From assembly GCF_016900775.1 (NCBI RefSeq), contig NZ_JACJKN010000019.1, positions 1 to 47,894 on the forward strand: a stretch of 47,894 bases of DNA, read 5' to 3'. The position numbers were made by a program, and so were the translations under genes. This stretch comes from Olsenella uli. GTDB lineage: Bacteria; Actinomycetota; Coriobacteriia; Coriobacteriales; Atopobiaceae. Of this stretch, positions 36,774-44,341 are shown one piece after another (the first letter of the stretch is position 1; each line of letters opens with the position of its first letter). Below the pieces are notes generated by a model that was given only the letters and a program-made list of their open reading frames with translations, was not told the origin of the DNA and ran no database searches.

Positions 36774-38045
36774 TCACTTTTGCACGAGGGTGGCGAAGTA
36801 GTCGGAGGGCTTCTCGGCGCGGCGGATGAGCTCGCAGGAGCCATCCTCGCGCAGCAGCACCTCCGCGGACCGAAGCCGGCCGTTGTAGTTGTAGCCCATC
36901 GAGTAGCCGTGGGCCCCGGTGTCGTGGATGACGAGCAGGTCGCCGCGCTCGACCTCGGGAAGCTCTCGGTCCACGGCGAACTTGTCGTTGTTCTCGCAGA
37001 GGCAGCCCGTGACGTCGTAGGTGCGCGTGGCGGGCCACGAGGACTTGTCCGGGCCGCCCGCCTGCCCCATCACGGTGATGTGGTGGTAGGCGCCGTACAT
37101 GGCGGGGCGGATGAGGTCGACGGCGCTCGCGTCCACGCCGAGGTAGTCCTTGTAGATGTTCTTCTCGTGGATGGCGCGCGTGACCAGGCAGCCGTAGGGG
37201 CCCATCATGAAGCGACCCATCTCCGCGTAGATGGCCACGTCACCCATGCCGGCGGGCACGAGCACCTCCTCGAAGGCGCGCCGCACCCCCTCGCCGATGG
37301 CGCGGATGTCGCAGGGCTCCTCGTCCGGCCGGTACGGGATGCCCACGCCCCCGGAGAGGTTAACAAAGCCCACGTGCGCCCCGGTCTCATCGCGCAGGCG
37401 GACCGCCAGCCCAAAGAGGATACGCGCGAGCGCGGGATAGTAGTCGTTGCCGTGGGTGTTGCTGGCGAGAAACGCGTGCAGCCCCAGCGTGGTGCAGCCG
37501 CGCCCCACGAGCATGCGGTACGCCTCGAAGAGCTGCTCCTCGGTCATGCCGTACTTGGAGTCGCCCGGGTTGTCCATGATGCCGTTGGCCAGGCGGAAGA
37601 GCCCGCCGGGGTTGAAGCGGCAGCTCGCGACCTCAGCCACCGGCCCGGCGACCTCCTCGAAGAACGGGATGTGCGAGATGTCGTCGAAGTTCACGATGGC
37701 GCCGAGCTCGCGCGCGAGGCGGAAGTCCTCGGCCGGGGTGTCGTTGGACGAGAACATGATCTTCTCGCCCGGCACGCCGAGCGCGCGGGCGATGAGGAGC
37801 TCCGTGTAGCTGGAGCAGTCGCAGCCGCAGCCGTACTCCAGCAAGATCTTGATAAGCGCGGGATTGGGGTTGGCCTTGACGGCGAAGTACTCCCTGAAGC
37901 CCGGGTTCCACGAGAAGGCGTCGAGCACCGCCTCCGCGTTTCTGCGGATGCCGGCCTCGTCATACAGGTGGAAGGGGGTGGGGTACCGCTCGGCGATGCC
38001 AACGAGCTGGTCGGTGGCCACAAAAGGCTGCTTCATGCACGTCAT
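36774..38045 (-). CDS. lysA: Diaminopimelate decarboxylase
   Basis: A 423-residue PLP enzyme of alanine-racemase fold type III that makes L-lysine from meso-diaminopimelate. PLP-binding Lys57 is in FAVKANPNP, and the C-terminal DVTGCLCENNDKF holds the Cys that joins the partner active site. The ATG at 38045 (MTCMKQPF) has AAGGGAGCTTGC; the ATG at 38036 is an alternative. It is first in lysA-dapA-dapB, under the lysine riboswitch at 38058-38216. Confidence 0.94.
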   Translation of the reverse strand: MTCMKQPFVATDQLVGIAERYPTPFHLYDEAGIRRNAEAVLDAFSWNPGFREYFAVKANPNPALIKILLEYGCGCDCSSYTELLIARALGVPGEKIMFSSNDTPAEDFRLARELGAIVNFDDISHIPFFEEVAGPVAEVASCRFNPGGLFRLANGIMDNPGDSKYGMTEEQLFEAYRMLVGRGCTTLGLHAFLASNTHGNDYYPALARILFGLAVRLRDETGAHVGFVNLSGGVGIPYRPDEEPCDIRAIGEGVRRAFEEVLVPAGMGDVAIYAEMGRFMMGPYGCLVTRAIHEKNIYKDYLGVDASAVDLIRPAMYGAYHHITVMGQAGGPDKSSWPATRTYDVTGCLCENNDKFAVDRELPEVERGDLLVIHDTGAHGYSMGYNYNGRLRSAEVLLREDGSCELIRRAEKPSDYFATLVQK

Positions 38046-38057
38046 GCAAGCTCCCTT

Positions 38058-38216
38058 GATAGCGCTCCTGCAGGTTTCATGCAGACAGTCCTGCGGGTCT
38101 TTCCCGCAGGCCCACCCCGCGCCCGCGCCCGGGCGCCGAGTTCGGCGGGCTCGCCTCCCCGCGGGGTCGTGACGCCTGCCGGCTGCCCCGCGGATCTTCT
38201 CGCCCGCGCCTCTATC
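38058..38216 (-). promoter_or_regulatory. Lysine riboswitch (L box) upstream of lysA
   Basis: The minus-strand leader aligns by eye with the L-box consensus. GATAGAGGCGCGG (from 38216) is followed by GAGAAGATCC, then GGGGAGGCG and GCCGAA, a hairpin CCTGCGGG-AAAGA-CCCGCAGG (38090-38110), and ACTGTCTGCATGAAACCTGCAGGAGCGCTATC (ending 38058). GATAG at the 5' end pairs with CTATC at the 3' end to form P1, and the lysA ribosome-binding site AAGGGAG follows P1 at once. That suggests translational control by lysine. A -10 box lies about 11 bp upstream, so transcription starts at the aptamer's edge. Confidence 0.82.
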
Positions 38217-38226
38217 GAGTGAGGTC

Positions 38227-38232
38227 ACTCTA
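38227..38232 (-). promoter_or_regulatory. Extended -10 box of lysA-dapA-dapB
   Basis: Minus strand reads TGC-TAGAGT just before the lysine riboswitch. Confidence 0.5.
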
Positions 38233-38272
38233 GCACGAGCGCGCCCGCGCACGCCCGGAAATGCGCGGCTGA

Positions 38273-38278
38273 TATACT
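38273..38278 (+). promoter_or_regulatory. Extended -10 box of the M20 deacetylase gene
   Basis: TGA-TATACT, 22 bp before the ATG. It is back-to-back with the lysA promoter; the two -10 boxes are only 40 bp apart, so the -35 regions must overlap. Confidence 0.6.
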
Positions 38279-38299
38279 CTCGTAACGATTGGAGGACCC

Positions 38300-39451
38300 A
38301 TGCCTGACGAGAAGAACCCGGAGCTCGCCGCCCTCACGCGCTGGCGACGCGACCTGCACCGCATTCCCGAGCTCGACTTCGAGCTGCCCGAGACCACGGC
38401 CTACGTGCGGGGCGTGCTCGACGGGCTCTCCTGCGAGGTGTGGGAGCCGTGCCCGGGCGCGCTCTGCGCGTACTTCGACCTCGGCCGGCCCGAGACGGTG
38501 GCCCTGCGCGCGGACATGGACGCCCTGCCCGTGGCGGAGGCGACGGGCGCCCCGTACGCGAGCGAGCATCCCGGGCGCATGCACGCCTGCGGGCACGACG
38601 GCCACATGGCGATGGCGCTCGGCGCCGCGGCGTGGGTGGGGCGCGTGATGACGGGCCGCGAGCCGGGGACGCGCGCCGAGGACCTGCCGAGAAACGTGCT
38701 TCTCGTGTTCCAGCCCGCCGAGGAGACCACGGGCGGCGCGCGGGTCGTCTGCGAGAGCGGCGTCTTCGGGCGCGTGGGCGCCACGCGGATCTTTGGCTTC
38801 CACCTCTGGCCCGACCTGCCCGCGGGCGCGCTGGCCTCCCGCCCGGGCCCGCTCCTCGCGCGCTCGAGCGAGACCACGGCGCGCTTTCACGGGCGCTCGA
38901 GCCACATCGCCCGCTGGCAGGAGGGCGCGGACGCGCTGGCCGCGGTCACGCGCTTCGTGCCGTCGGCCGAGGCCATGTGCGGGCGGCTCGCGCGCGAGAA
39001 GGGCGAGCCCTGCCTGCTGCGCTTCGGGCGGCTCGAGGCCGGGACGGTGAGAAACGCGATCGCCGGCGAGGCACGGGCCGAGGGGAGCCTGCGCGTCTTC
39101 TCGGACGAGATGTTCGACCGCGCGCGAGGCGCGCTGCGCACGCTTGCCGAGGGCGCCGCGAGGACCGAGGGATGCTCGGTGGAGCTGACCTTCTCCGAGG
39201 GCTACCCGCCCGTGACCAACGACGCGGCGCTCTTCTCGCTCGTGGAGCGGACGCTGCCGGGGATTGCGCGCGTCGAGGAGCCGCTGCTCATCGCCGAGGA
39301 CTTCGCGTTCTACCAGCGGTGCCTGCCGGGGGTGTTCCTGCTGCTCGGCACGGGGACGGGGACGCCCCTCCATGCGGACACGTTCGACTTCGACGAGCGG
39401 GTGCTGCTTGCGGGGGTGGAGACGTACCGGCGGCTGCTGCGGATGGCGTAG
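38300..39451 (+). CDS. M20 family amidohydrolase, probable N-acetyldiaminopimelate deacetylase
   Basis: A 383-residue M20D metallopeptidase. Metal-site motifs are RADMDALP (70-77), ACGHDGHMA (96-104) and FQPAEE (137-142), followed by the dimerisation insert (ARFHGRSSHIARWQEGADAL) and a C-terminal AEDFAFY. The family hydrolyses N-acyl amino acids. Because dapH here makes the acetylated intermediate and this gene diverges from lysA, I infer that it is the N-acetyl-diaminopimelate deacetylase; a general N-acyl amino acid hydrolase is the alternative. The ATG at 38300 has TTGGAGGACCC. Confidence 0.88.
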   Translation: MPDEKNPELAALTRWRRDLHRIPELDFELPETTAYVRGVLDGLSCEVWEPCPGALCAYFDLGRPETVALRADMDALPVAEATGAPYASEHPGRMHACGHDGHMAMALGAAAWVGRVMTGREPGTRAEDLPRNVLLVFQPAEETTGGARVVCESGVFGRVGATRIFGFHLWPDLPAGALASRPGPLLARSSETTARFHGRSSHIARWQEGADALAAVTRFVPSAEAMCGRLAREKGEPCLLRFGRLEAGTVRNAIAGEARAEGSLRVFSDEMFDRARGALRTLAEGAARTEGCSVELTFSEGYPPVTNDAALFSLVERTLPGIARVEEPLLIAEDFAFYQRCLPGVFLLLGTGTGTPLHADTFDFDERVLLAGVETYRRLLRMA

Positions 39452-39483
39452 CGCGGCCCCGGGGCCCGGGAGGGGCGCTTGGG

Positions 39484-39611
39484 GGCACTCGCGAGTGCGG
39501 TCGGACGAGCGGTCTTGTGGCCGCACTCGTACGCCCCGCCGGGGTTTCAGGCCGCACTTCTCGCCTTTTTCACGCGAGTGCGGGCGCACTTGTGGAGGGC
39601 ACTCGCGAATG
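39484..39611. repeat. GCACTCGCGAGTGC inverted-repeat cluster
   Basis: The perfect 14-bp palindrome GCACTCGCGAGTGC (39484-39497) and a one-mismatch copy GCACTCGCGAATGC (39598-39611) flank further partial copies: CCGCACTCGTACG (39520), CCGCACTTCTCG (39551), ACGCGAGTGCGGG (39571) and GCGCACTTGTGG (39583). It fills the gap between convergent M20 and rpmB genes. Spacing is irregular. Confidence 0.75.
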
Positions 39612-39640
39612 CGGGCGATAGGGGCTCAGACATGCACGCA

Positions 39641-39671
39641 AAAGGGGAGGCCGCCGAGGCGACCTCCCCTT
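39641..39671. terminator. Terminator of rpmB
   Basis: Stem AAGGGGAGG (39641-39649) with CCTCCCCTT (39663-39671). On the minus strand it is followed by TTTGCG, 21 bp past the rpmB stop. Confidence 0.75.
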
Positions 39672-39692
39672 GCTCGTTCGATGTGCGCAGGA

Positions 39693-39881
39693 CTAGCTGC
39701 GGGCAATCTTGCCGGACTTGAGGCAACGAGAGCAGACGTTGGCCTTGCGACGGTGACCGTCAACGACGACGGTGACGCGCTGGATGTTCGGCTTGAACGT
39801 GCGGTTCACCACACGGTGGGAGTGGCTGATGGAATGACCGGCAACGGCGTGCTTGCCGCAGAACTCACAGACCTTGGACAT
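39693..39881 (-). CDS. rpmB: 50S ribosomal protein L28
   Basis: A 62-residue protein beginning MSKVCEFCGKHAVAGHSISHSHRVV, with two Cys pairs (CEFC and CSRC) for zinc and the family motif TFKPNIQRV. The ATG at 39881 is preceded by GAGGTACGAGC. An extended -10 box and a downstream terminator make it a single-gene unit. A longer open frame runs through it from upstream but is not needed. Confidence 0.96.
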   Translation of the reverse strand: MSKVCEFCGKHAVAGHSISHSHRVVNRTFKPNIQRVTVVVDGHRRKANVCSRCLKSGKIARS

Positions 39882-39940
39882 GCTCGTACCTCCTCGGGGG
39901 CGCGGCGCTCTCTCGCGCCCGCATCTTTCATAGCCGTACG

Positions 39941-39946
39941 AATATA
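39941..39946 (-). promoter_or_regulatory. Extended -10 box of rpmB
   Basis: Minus strand reads TGC-TATATT, 60 bp before the rpmB ATG. Confidence 0.55.
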
Positions 39947-39982
39947 GCACATGCGGTGGCGGCTGCAACAAGAAACCCCAAC

Positions 39983-41341
39983 TTATTGTGGCTTTTTTGT
40001 CGCGTCGAGCAGGAAGGCCGCCACGGCGCCGGCGCGGCAGACGACCTCGGCGTCCGGGCTGGTGACCACGTTGGAAATCCCGAGGTCGTCGAGCAGGCCC
40101 ATCGGCTTGTCGTCGAGCTCCCAGCGCATGCCGCGCTCGTCGATGCGCGTGCCGGGGGCCACGGCGACGGCGGAGAAGGTGCGCCCCACGGCATCCGGGC
40201 CGAGCCTCCACGCGCGCTCCCCCGCCTCGGAGACGACCCTCATCTCGTAGCCGTCCTCGACGATGCGCGCGGACGCCGCCCCGGAGCTGGCGAGCTGGCC
40301 CACGACGGCAAGCGCGTGGTCCGGGCGGCCGCCCGAGGCGCAGGTGACGGTGAGGGCGAGCGGGGCCTCGTGCCGGGAGGCCTCGTGGTGCGCGCAGTCG
40401 AGCGCGAGGGCGAGGTCGGTCGCGTACTTCTCCGAGGGGAAGGAGACGCACGTGCGGGCGGCAGAGGACGCCCACGCCTCGGCGACGGAGGACGCGGAGT
40501 CGCCGTCGCCGCAGAAGACGTCGGGGGCGACGCCCGCCGCGCGGCAGGCATCCGCCCCGCCGTCGGCGCAGATGACGTAGTCGGACGCCTCGGCGAGCCG
40601 GGCGACGAGGGCAGGCGCGCTCGGCTCCGGGGAGCCGGCCACCACGAGCGCGCGAAGCGGGTCCCCCGCCGCGCGGGCGGGGCGCTCGTAGTCGCGCAGG
40701 AGGGCGAGCGAGAGCTCGGCGTAGCCGTGGACGAAGACGTCGCACCACGGGCGGACGTCCTCCTCGCGGCGGCCGTCGTGGTCGTTCATGAGGCCGACGA
40801 CGGGAAAGCCCGCGCGACGCGCGGTCCGCACCCCAAAGGGGGCGTCCTCGAAGACCCAGGTGGACGAGCGCGGCGTGCCCAGGCGGCGAGCCGCCTCGAG
40901 GTAGACGTCCGGGAACTCCTTGTCACGGCCGCCCACGTCCTCGGTGCTCACAACGTCGGCGAAGTAGTCCGCGAGGTCGTTCGCCGCAAGCGCGCAGCGC
41001 AGCTCGCGGACCGGCGTCGAGGAGGCGAGGACCATCGGAACCCCCGCCGCCGCCAGCTCGTCAAGAAACTCGCGGGCGCCGGGCATGAGCGGGACCTCGT
41101 GCTCGTAGGCGTAACGCACGTGGGCGCACATGGCCTCGTAGACCTCGTCGACCGAGGACCCCGCGCCGTACTCGTCGTGCAGAAGCGCGCAGCCGTCGCG
41201 CAGCGAGATGGACTCGACGCGCTCCATCGAGACCCCCTCGACGCCGTAGCGCTCGCAGAGCCACACGAATGCGTGCGACCACATCCCCATCGAGTCGACG
41301 AGCGTCCCGTCACAGTCAAAGATCGCGCCCGTGATCTCCAT
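39983..41341 (-). CDS. HAD-family hydrolase fused to thiamine pyrophosphokinase
   Basis: A 452-residue two-domain protein. Residues 1-215 form a HAD phosphatase: motif I DCDGT (9-13), motif II ASSTP, and FEDAPFGVRTA. Residues ~230-452 form a thiamine diphosphokinase: CADGGADACRAAGVAPDVFCGDGDSA (258-283), EKYATDLALAL (304-314) and GGRPDH (337-342). The C-terminal half should make thiamine diphosphate from thiamine; the HAD half may be a phosphatase on a thiamine phosphate or an unrelated sugar phosphate. The ATG at 41341 has GGGGGAGCA. Upstream, TGC-TATCAT is a good promoter. In Bacillus a stand-alone thiN lies near rpmB, so the fusion sits at the ancestral thiN place. Confidence 0.88.
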   Translation of the reverse strand: MEITGAIFDCDGTLVDSMGMWSHAFVWLCERYGVEGVSMERVESISLRDGCALLHDEYGAGSSVDEVYEAMCAHVRYAYEHEVPLMPGAREFLDELAAAGVPMVLASSTPVRELRCALAANDLADYFADVVSTEDVGGRDKEFPDVYLEAARRLGTPRSSTWVFEDAPFGVRTARRAGFPVVGLMNDHDGRREEDVRPWCDVFVHGYAELSLALLRDYERPARAAGDPLRALVVAGSPEPSAPALVARLAEASDYVICADGGADACRAAGVAPDVFCGDGDSASSVAEAWASSAARTCVSFPSEKYATDLALALDCAHHEASRHEAPLALTVTCASGGRPDHALAVVGQLASSGAASARIVEDGYEMRVVSEAGERAWRLGPDAVGRTFSAVAVAPGTRIDERGMRWELDDKPMGLLDDLGISNVVTSPDAEVVCRAGAVAAFLLDATKKPQ

Positions 41342-41376
41342 TGCTCCCCCGTCCGTTCGAATGAGCTCACAGGCGC

Positions 41377-41382
41377 ATGATA
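41377..41382 (-). promoter_or_regulatory. Extended -10 box of the HAD-TPK gene
   Basis: Minus strand reads TGC-TATCAT, 36 bp before the ATG. Confidence 0.55.
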
Positions 41383-41447
41383 GCAAGCTGAGGGGCCCGC
41401 GCCCAGAGGGCGCGCCACTGAATCGTGGCACGCCGACGCCGAATCGT

Positions 41448-41677
41448 GCGCAGTTGGTCCCTTGGTGCGAAAAAAATGAGCCCGCAACGCGCAGTTGGCC
41501 CCTTGGTGCGAAGCACTTTCCGGCCCTTTCGCCCACACATCCCCTCTCGCCCGCCAGCCAGCTGGGGTTCTTCTGGCCCAGAGGCCCGCCATGCTTGGCA
41601 AACCCGGAAATTGCTCGCACCAAGGGGCTGACTGCGCGGAATCGAGCCGCCTTTTCGCACCAAGGGGCTGACTGCGC
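41448..41677. repeat. Two direct and two inverted copies of a 23-24 bp repeat
   Basis: GCGCAGTTGGTCCCTTGGTG and its near copy start at 41448 and 41489 (41 bp apart). The reverse complement form, TCGCACCAAGGGGCTGACTG, starts at 41615 and 41655 (40 bp apart). The two pairs face each other across ~100 bp in the gap between the divergent HAD-TPK and FmdB genes. The inner bases differ in a consistent way between the two pairs (GGYCCC against GGGGCTG). There is no gene in this 467-bp gap. Confidence 0.85.
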
Positions 41678-41808
41678 GAAAGACGTTCCCGTGTCATGCG
41701 TCCGCCGTTTGCGAGAAGCGCGTGTACGGGCAAAACGCCGAGCATGCGAGCTGCGAGTTTGGGTAAAGTAACATGCGTTTGGACATCTGGAGCTTCACGG
41801 AGGAAACC

Positions 41809-42039
41809 ATGGCACGCTATGACTATCACTGCCCTGAGTGCGGCGCGACGTTCGAGGTCGAGCACCCGATGAGTGCACACCCCAAGGTCAGCTGCCCCAG
41901 CTGCGGTCGCGAGGCCGAGCGCGTCTTCGACCCCTCCGGCATCGTCTTCAAGGGCTCGGGCTTCTACAACACCGACCAGCGCAACAAGGGCGGCGCGCCC
42001 AAGAGCGAGAAGTGCGAGAGCTGCGGGGCCTGCGACTAG
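41809..42039 (+). CDS. FmdB-type zinc-ribbon protein
   Basis: A 76-residue protein starting MARYDYHCPECGATFEVEHPM. Zinc-ribbon Cys pairs are CPEC and CPSC, then FYNTDQRN and a tail with CESCGAC. The family (FmdB/CxxC_CxxC_SSSS) is of unknown function and is often regulatory-like. The ATG at 41809 has ACGGAGGAAACC. A terminator follows at 42063. Confidence 0.9.
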   Translation: MARYDYHCPECGATFEVEHPMSAHPKVSCPSCGREAERVFDPSGIVFKGSGFYNTDQRNKGGAPKSEKCESCGACD

Positions 42040-42062
42040 CCCCGCCAAATAACGCGGAGATG

Positions 42063-42098
42063 CGACGAGCGCGACCGTCCCGACGGTCGCGCTCGTCG
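42063..42098. terminator. Terminator after the FmdB gene
   Basis: A perfect 16-bp stem CGACGAGCGCGACCGT (42063-42078) with 42083-42098 and a 4-nt CCCG loop, followed by TTTGTC, 23 bp past the stop. Confidence 0.8.
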
Positions 42099-42397
42099 TT
42101 TGTCGGCCGCTCGGCCGCAGGCACGTGCCGACCGCAGGGAGACCTCGATGAGTGAGCGTCATACCAGACAGAACGAGAAGGAGACGTGCCGAATCGAAAG
42201 CTCGCTGGAATCCAGCGAGCTCTCCGCAGGCTGGGGGCCACATCCATTGAGGGGCCACGCTTCATCCCGAGCGCGACCCGGCCTCGGAGCAGGCGCTCGA
42301 ACGTGGCAGCCGGGCGATGCCCCACGTTGTTGTTTGGGGAGCCATGGCAATCGCCGTCGGACGCCAACAGGGCGTTCTTCCCGATGCGTTGCGACTC

Positions 42398-42436
42398 CTG
42401 GGGTTATGGCTAACTGATTTCTGCCATAACCCCCAG
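42398..42436. terminator. Hairpin after the ABC exporter operon
   Basis: CTGGGGTTATGGC (42398-42410) pairs with GCCATAACCCCCAG (42423-42436) with one bulged base. It lies 21 bp past the stop of the second ABC gene; no T-run follows. Confidence 0.5.
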
Positions 42437-42457
42437 TTCGACGACGCCGGGGCCCCG

Positions 42458-44341
42458 CTATGCGAACTGCGACCGGTAGAGCTCCGCATACGCCCCGCCC
42501 GCGGCGAGCAGCTCCGCATGCGTGCCCTGCTCGATGATGGTACCCTTCTCCATCACGAGGATGAGGTCGGCGTCCACAATCGTCGAGAGCCGGTGCGCGA
42601 TCACGAAGCTCGTGCGGTTCTCCATGATGGCCTCCATCGCGCGAACGATGGCCTGCTCAGTGCGGGTGTCCACACTCGAGGTCGCCTCGTCGAGGATGAG
42701 GATCGCCGGGTCGGTGAGCATGGCGCGCGCAATGGTGAGCAGCTGGCGCTGGCCCTGAGAGATGTTCTCAGCGTCGTTGGAGAGCATCGTGTCGTAGCCG
42801 TGCGGGAGCGTGCGCACGAAGAAGTCCACGTGCGCGGCGCGAGCGGCCGCCTCCACCTCCTCGCGCGTGGCGCCGGGCTTGCCGTAGGCGATGTTCTCCG
42901 CGATGGTGCCCTCGAAGAGCCAGGCGTCCTGCAGCACCATGCCAAACTGGCGGCGCAGCTCCGCGCGCGTGAGCTCGCGGGTGTCCACGCCGTCGAGCGT
43001 GATCCGCCCGCCGTCCACCTCGTAGAAGCGCATGAGCAGGTTGATGAGGGTCGTCTTGCCCGCGCCCGTGGCGCCGACGATGGCGACCTTCTGCCCGGGC
43101 TCGGCCACGAGCGAGACGTCGCGCATGAGCGGGCGGTCCGGCGCGTAGCCAAAGCGCACGTGCTCGAAGGCCACGCGGCCGCGCACGGGCTCGGGCAGCT
43201 CGGCGGGCACCGCCGGGTCGGGCACGACCTCGTCCTCGTCCAGGAACGCGAACACGCGCTCGGCTGCGGCAAGCGCGCCCTGGAGCATGTTCACCGTGAG
43301 GGCGAGCTGCGTGAAGGGCTCGGACGCCTGCATGACGTACTGGAAGAACGCCTGGAAGACGCCCACGGAGATCTGCCCCATCACGAGCATGCCGCCCGCG
43401 AGAAGGCCGATGGTCACCTGGCAGAGGCGCATGAGCAGGCGGATGGCGGGCGCGATGGCGTTGGTCACGAAGTCGGCGTCGCCCGAGGTCTCGGCGAGGC
43501 GCTCGGCGGCCTCGGCCACCTCCGCGAGGCTCGCGTCCTCACGCCCGAAGGCCTTGATGACGGCGCGGCCCGAGTACGCCTCCTCCACGCGCCCGGTGAG
43601 GTCGCCGAGGGCGGCCTGGCGGGCGGCGGCGAGCTTCAGGGTGCGCGCGGTCACGAGCTTGGTCGCCACGCTCGCCACGATGCCGAAGACCACGAACACG
43701 CCCGTGAGCATGAGGTCGTAGGTCGCCATGAGGACGACGGCGCCGCCGACCATGCACACGGCGATGAGCAGCTGGAGGAGCCCGCGCTGCAGCACCTCGG
43801 AGACCTTGTCGAGGTCGTTGGTTGCGCGGCTGATGGTGTCCCCGGGCTGGTGCGCGTCGTAGTAGGCGAGTGGCAGGCGCGAGAGCTTCTCGCCGATCCG
43901 GCGGCGAAGGCCGAGGTTCAGCCGCTCCGCGAAGCTCGCCATGACGAGCACCTGCACCGTGTAGGCCGCCCACGCGGCCGTCCAGATGCCGAGGAACGTG
44001 AGGATCTGCAGGCCGCCGTTCTCGAGCGTCACCACGAAGGGGGCCCCGGTCTCGAAGGTGGCCTGGATGTTGCCCCAGAGCAGGTCGATGAGCCCCGCGC
44101 TGTAGGCGGTGGCGCCAAGCGACCCCGCCACATAGAGCACGGAGCACGCGGCGGCCACGACGAGACGCCAGCGCTGCCCGCGGGCGGCGTCCCAGAGGCG
44201 CCGCGCGGTCCCGAGCGCGTCCTCGGGCACCTCGAGCCCCTCCTCGGAGGCGTCCGGCGCCGCGTCGCGCCCGGAGGGCGTCTTCCCCCGCTCGAGCTCT
44301 GCGAGCTCGTCGAGCTCGACGTTCTTCTCGCTGCTAGGCAT
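42458..44341 (-). CDS. ABC exporter, permease/ATPase subunit with canonical ATPase site
   Basis: A 627-residue half-transporter with an N-terminal charged tail, six membrane segments (~60-350) and an ATPase domain with Walker A GATGAGKTT, signature SQGQRQ, and Walker B ILILDEATSSVD with the catalytic Glu intact. It begins with an ATG at 44341 overlapping the stop of the preceding ABC gene by 8 bp, with GGGGGGAGGACGCCC. With its partner it should form a heterodimeric multidrug-type exporter such as BmrCD or LmrCD. The MarR-family regulator at the head of the operon supports a role in resistance or efflux of a toxic compound. Confidence 0.93.
   Translation of the reverse strand: MPSSEKNVELDELAELERGKTPSGRDAAPDASEEGLEVPEDALGTARRLWDAARGQRWRLVVAAACSVLYVAGSLGATAYSAGLIDLLWGNIQATFETGAPFVVTLENGGLQILTFLGIWTAAWAAYTVQVLVMASFAERLNLGLRRRIGEKLSRLPLAYYDAHQPGDTISRATNDLDKVSEVLQRGLLQLLIAVCMVGGAVVLMATYDLMLTGVFVVFGIVASVATKLVTARTLKLAAARQAALGDLTGRVEEAYSGRAVIKAFGREDASLAEVAEAAERLAETSGDADFVTNAIAPAIRLLMRLCQVTIGLLAGGMLVMGQISVGVFQAFFQYVMQASEPFTQLALTVNMLQGALAAAERVFAFLDEDEVVPDPAVPAELPEPVRGRVAFEHVRFGYAPDRPLMRDVSLVAEPGQKVAIVGATGAGKTTLINLLMRFYEVDGGRITLDGVDTRELTRAELRRQFGMVLQDAWLFEGTIAENIAYGKPGATREEVEAAARAAHVDFFVRTLPHGYDTMLSNDAENISQGQRQLLTIARAMLTDPAILILDEATSSVDTRTEQAIVRAMEAIMENRTSFVIAHRLSTIVDADLILVMEKGTIIEQGTHAELLAAGGAYAELYRSQFA

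Larger units (their letters stand above)
42040..42457. other. Intergenic region between convergent FmdB and ABC genes
   Basis: This region holds the FmdB terminator, a hairpin AGCTCGCTGGA-A-TCCAGCGAGCT (about 42199-42221), and the hairpin at 42398-42436. An open frame from the ATG at 42148 (preceded by AGGGAGACCTCG, product begins MSERHTRQNEKETC, 89 codons to 42417) has a plausible ribosome-binding site but no recognisable family and runs through the hairpins. I regard it as doubtful. Confidence 0.4.

Noticed and set aside
38042-38080. A 12-codon leader peptide (MKPAGALSRELA) overlapping the lysA start codon
   Set aside because: It has a plausible ribosome-binding site and an ATGA overlap, but its sequence is fully explained by the 3' part of the lysine riboswitch.
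42148-42417. Small gene MSERHTRQNEKETC...
   Set aside because: A fair ribosome-binding site, but no family, and the frame crosses two hairpins; kept only as a note in the intergenic entry.
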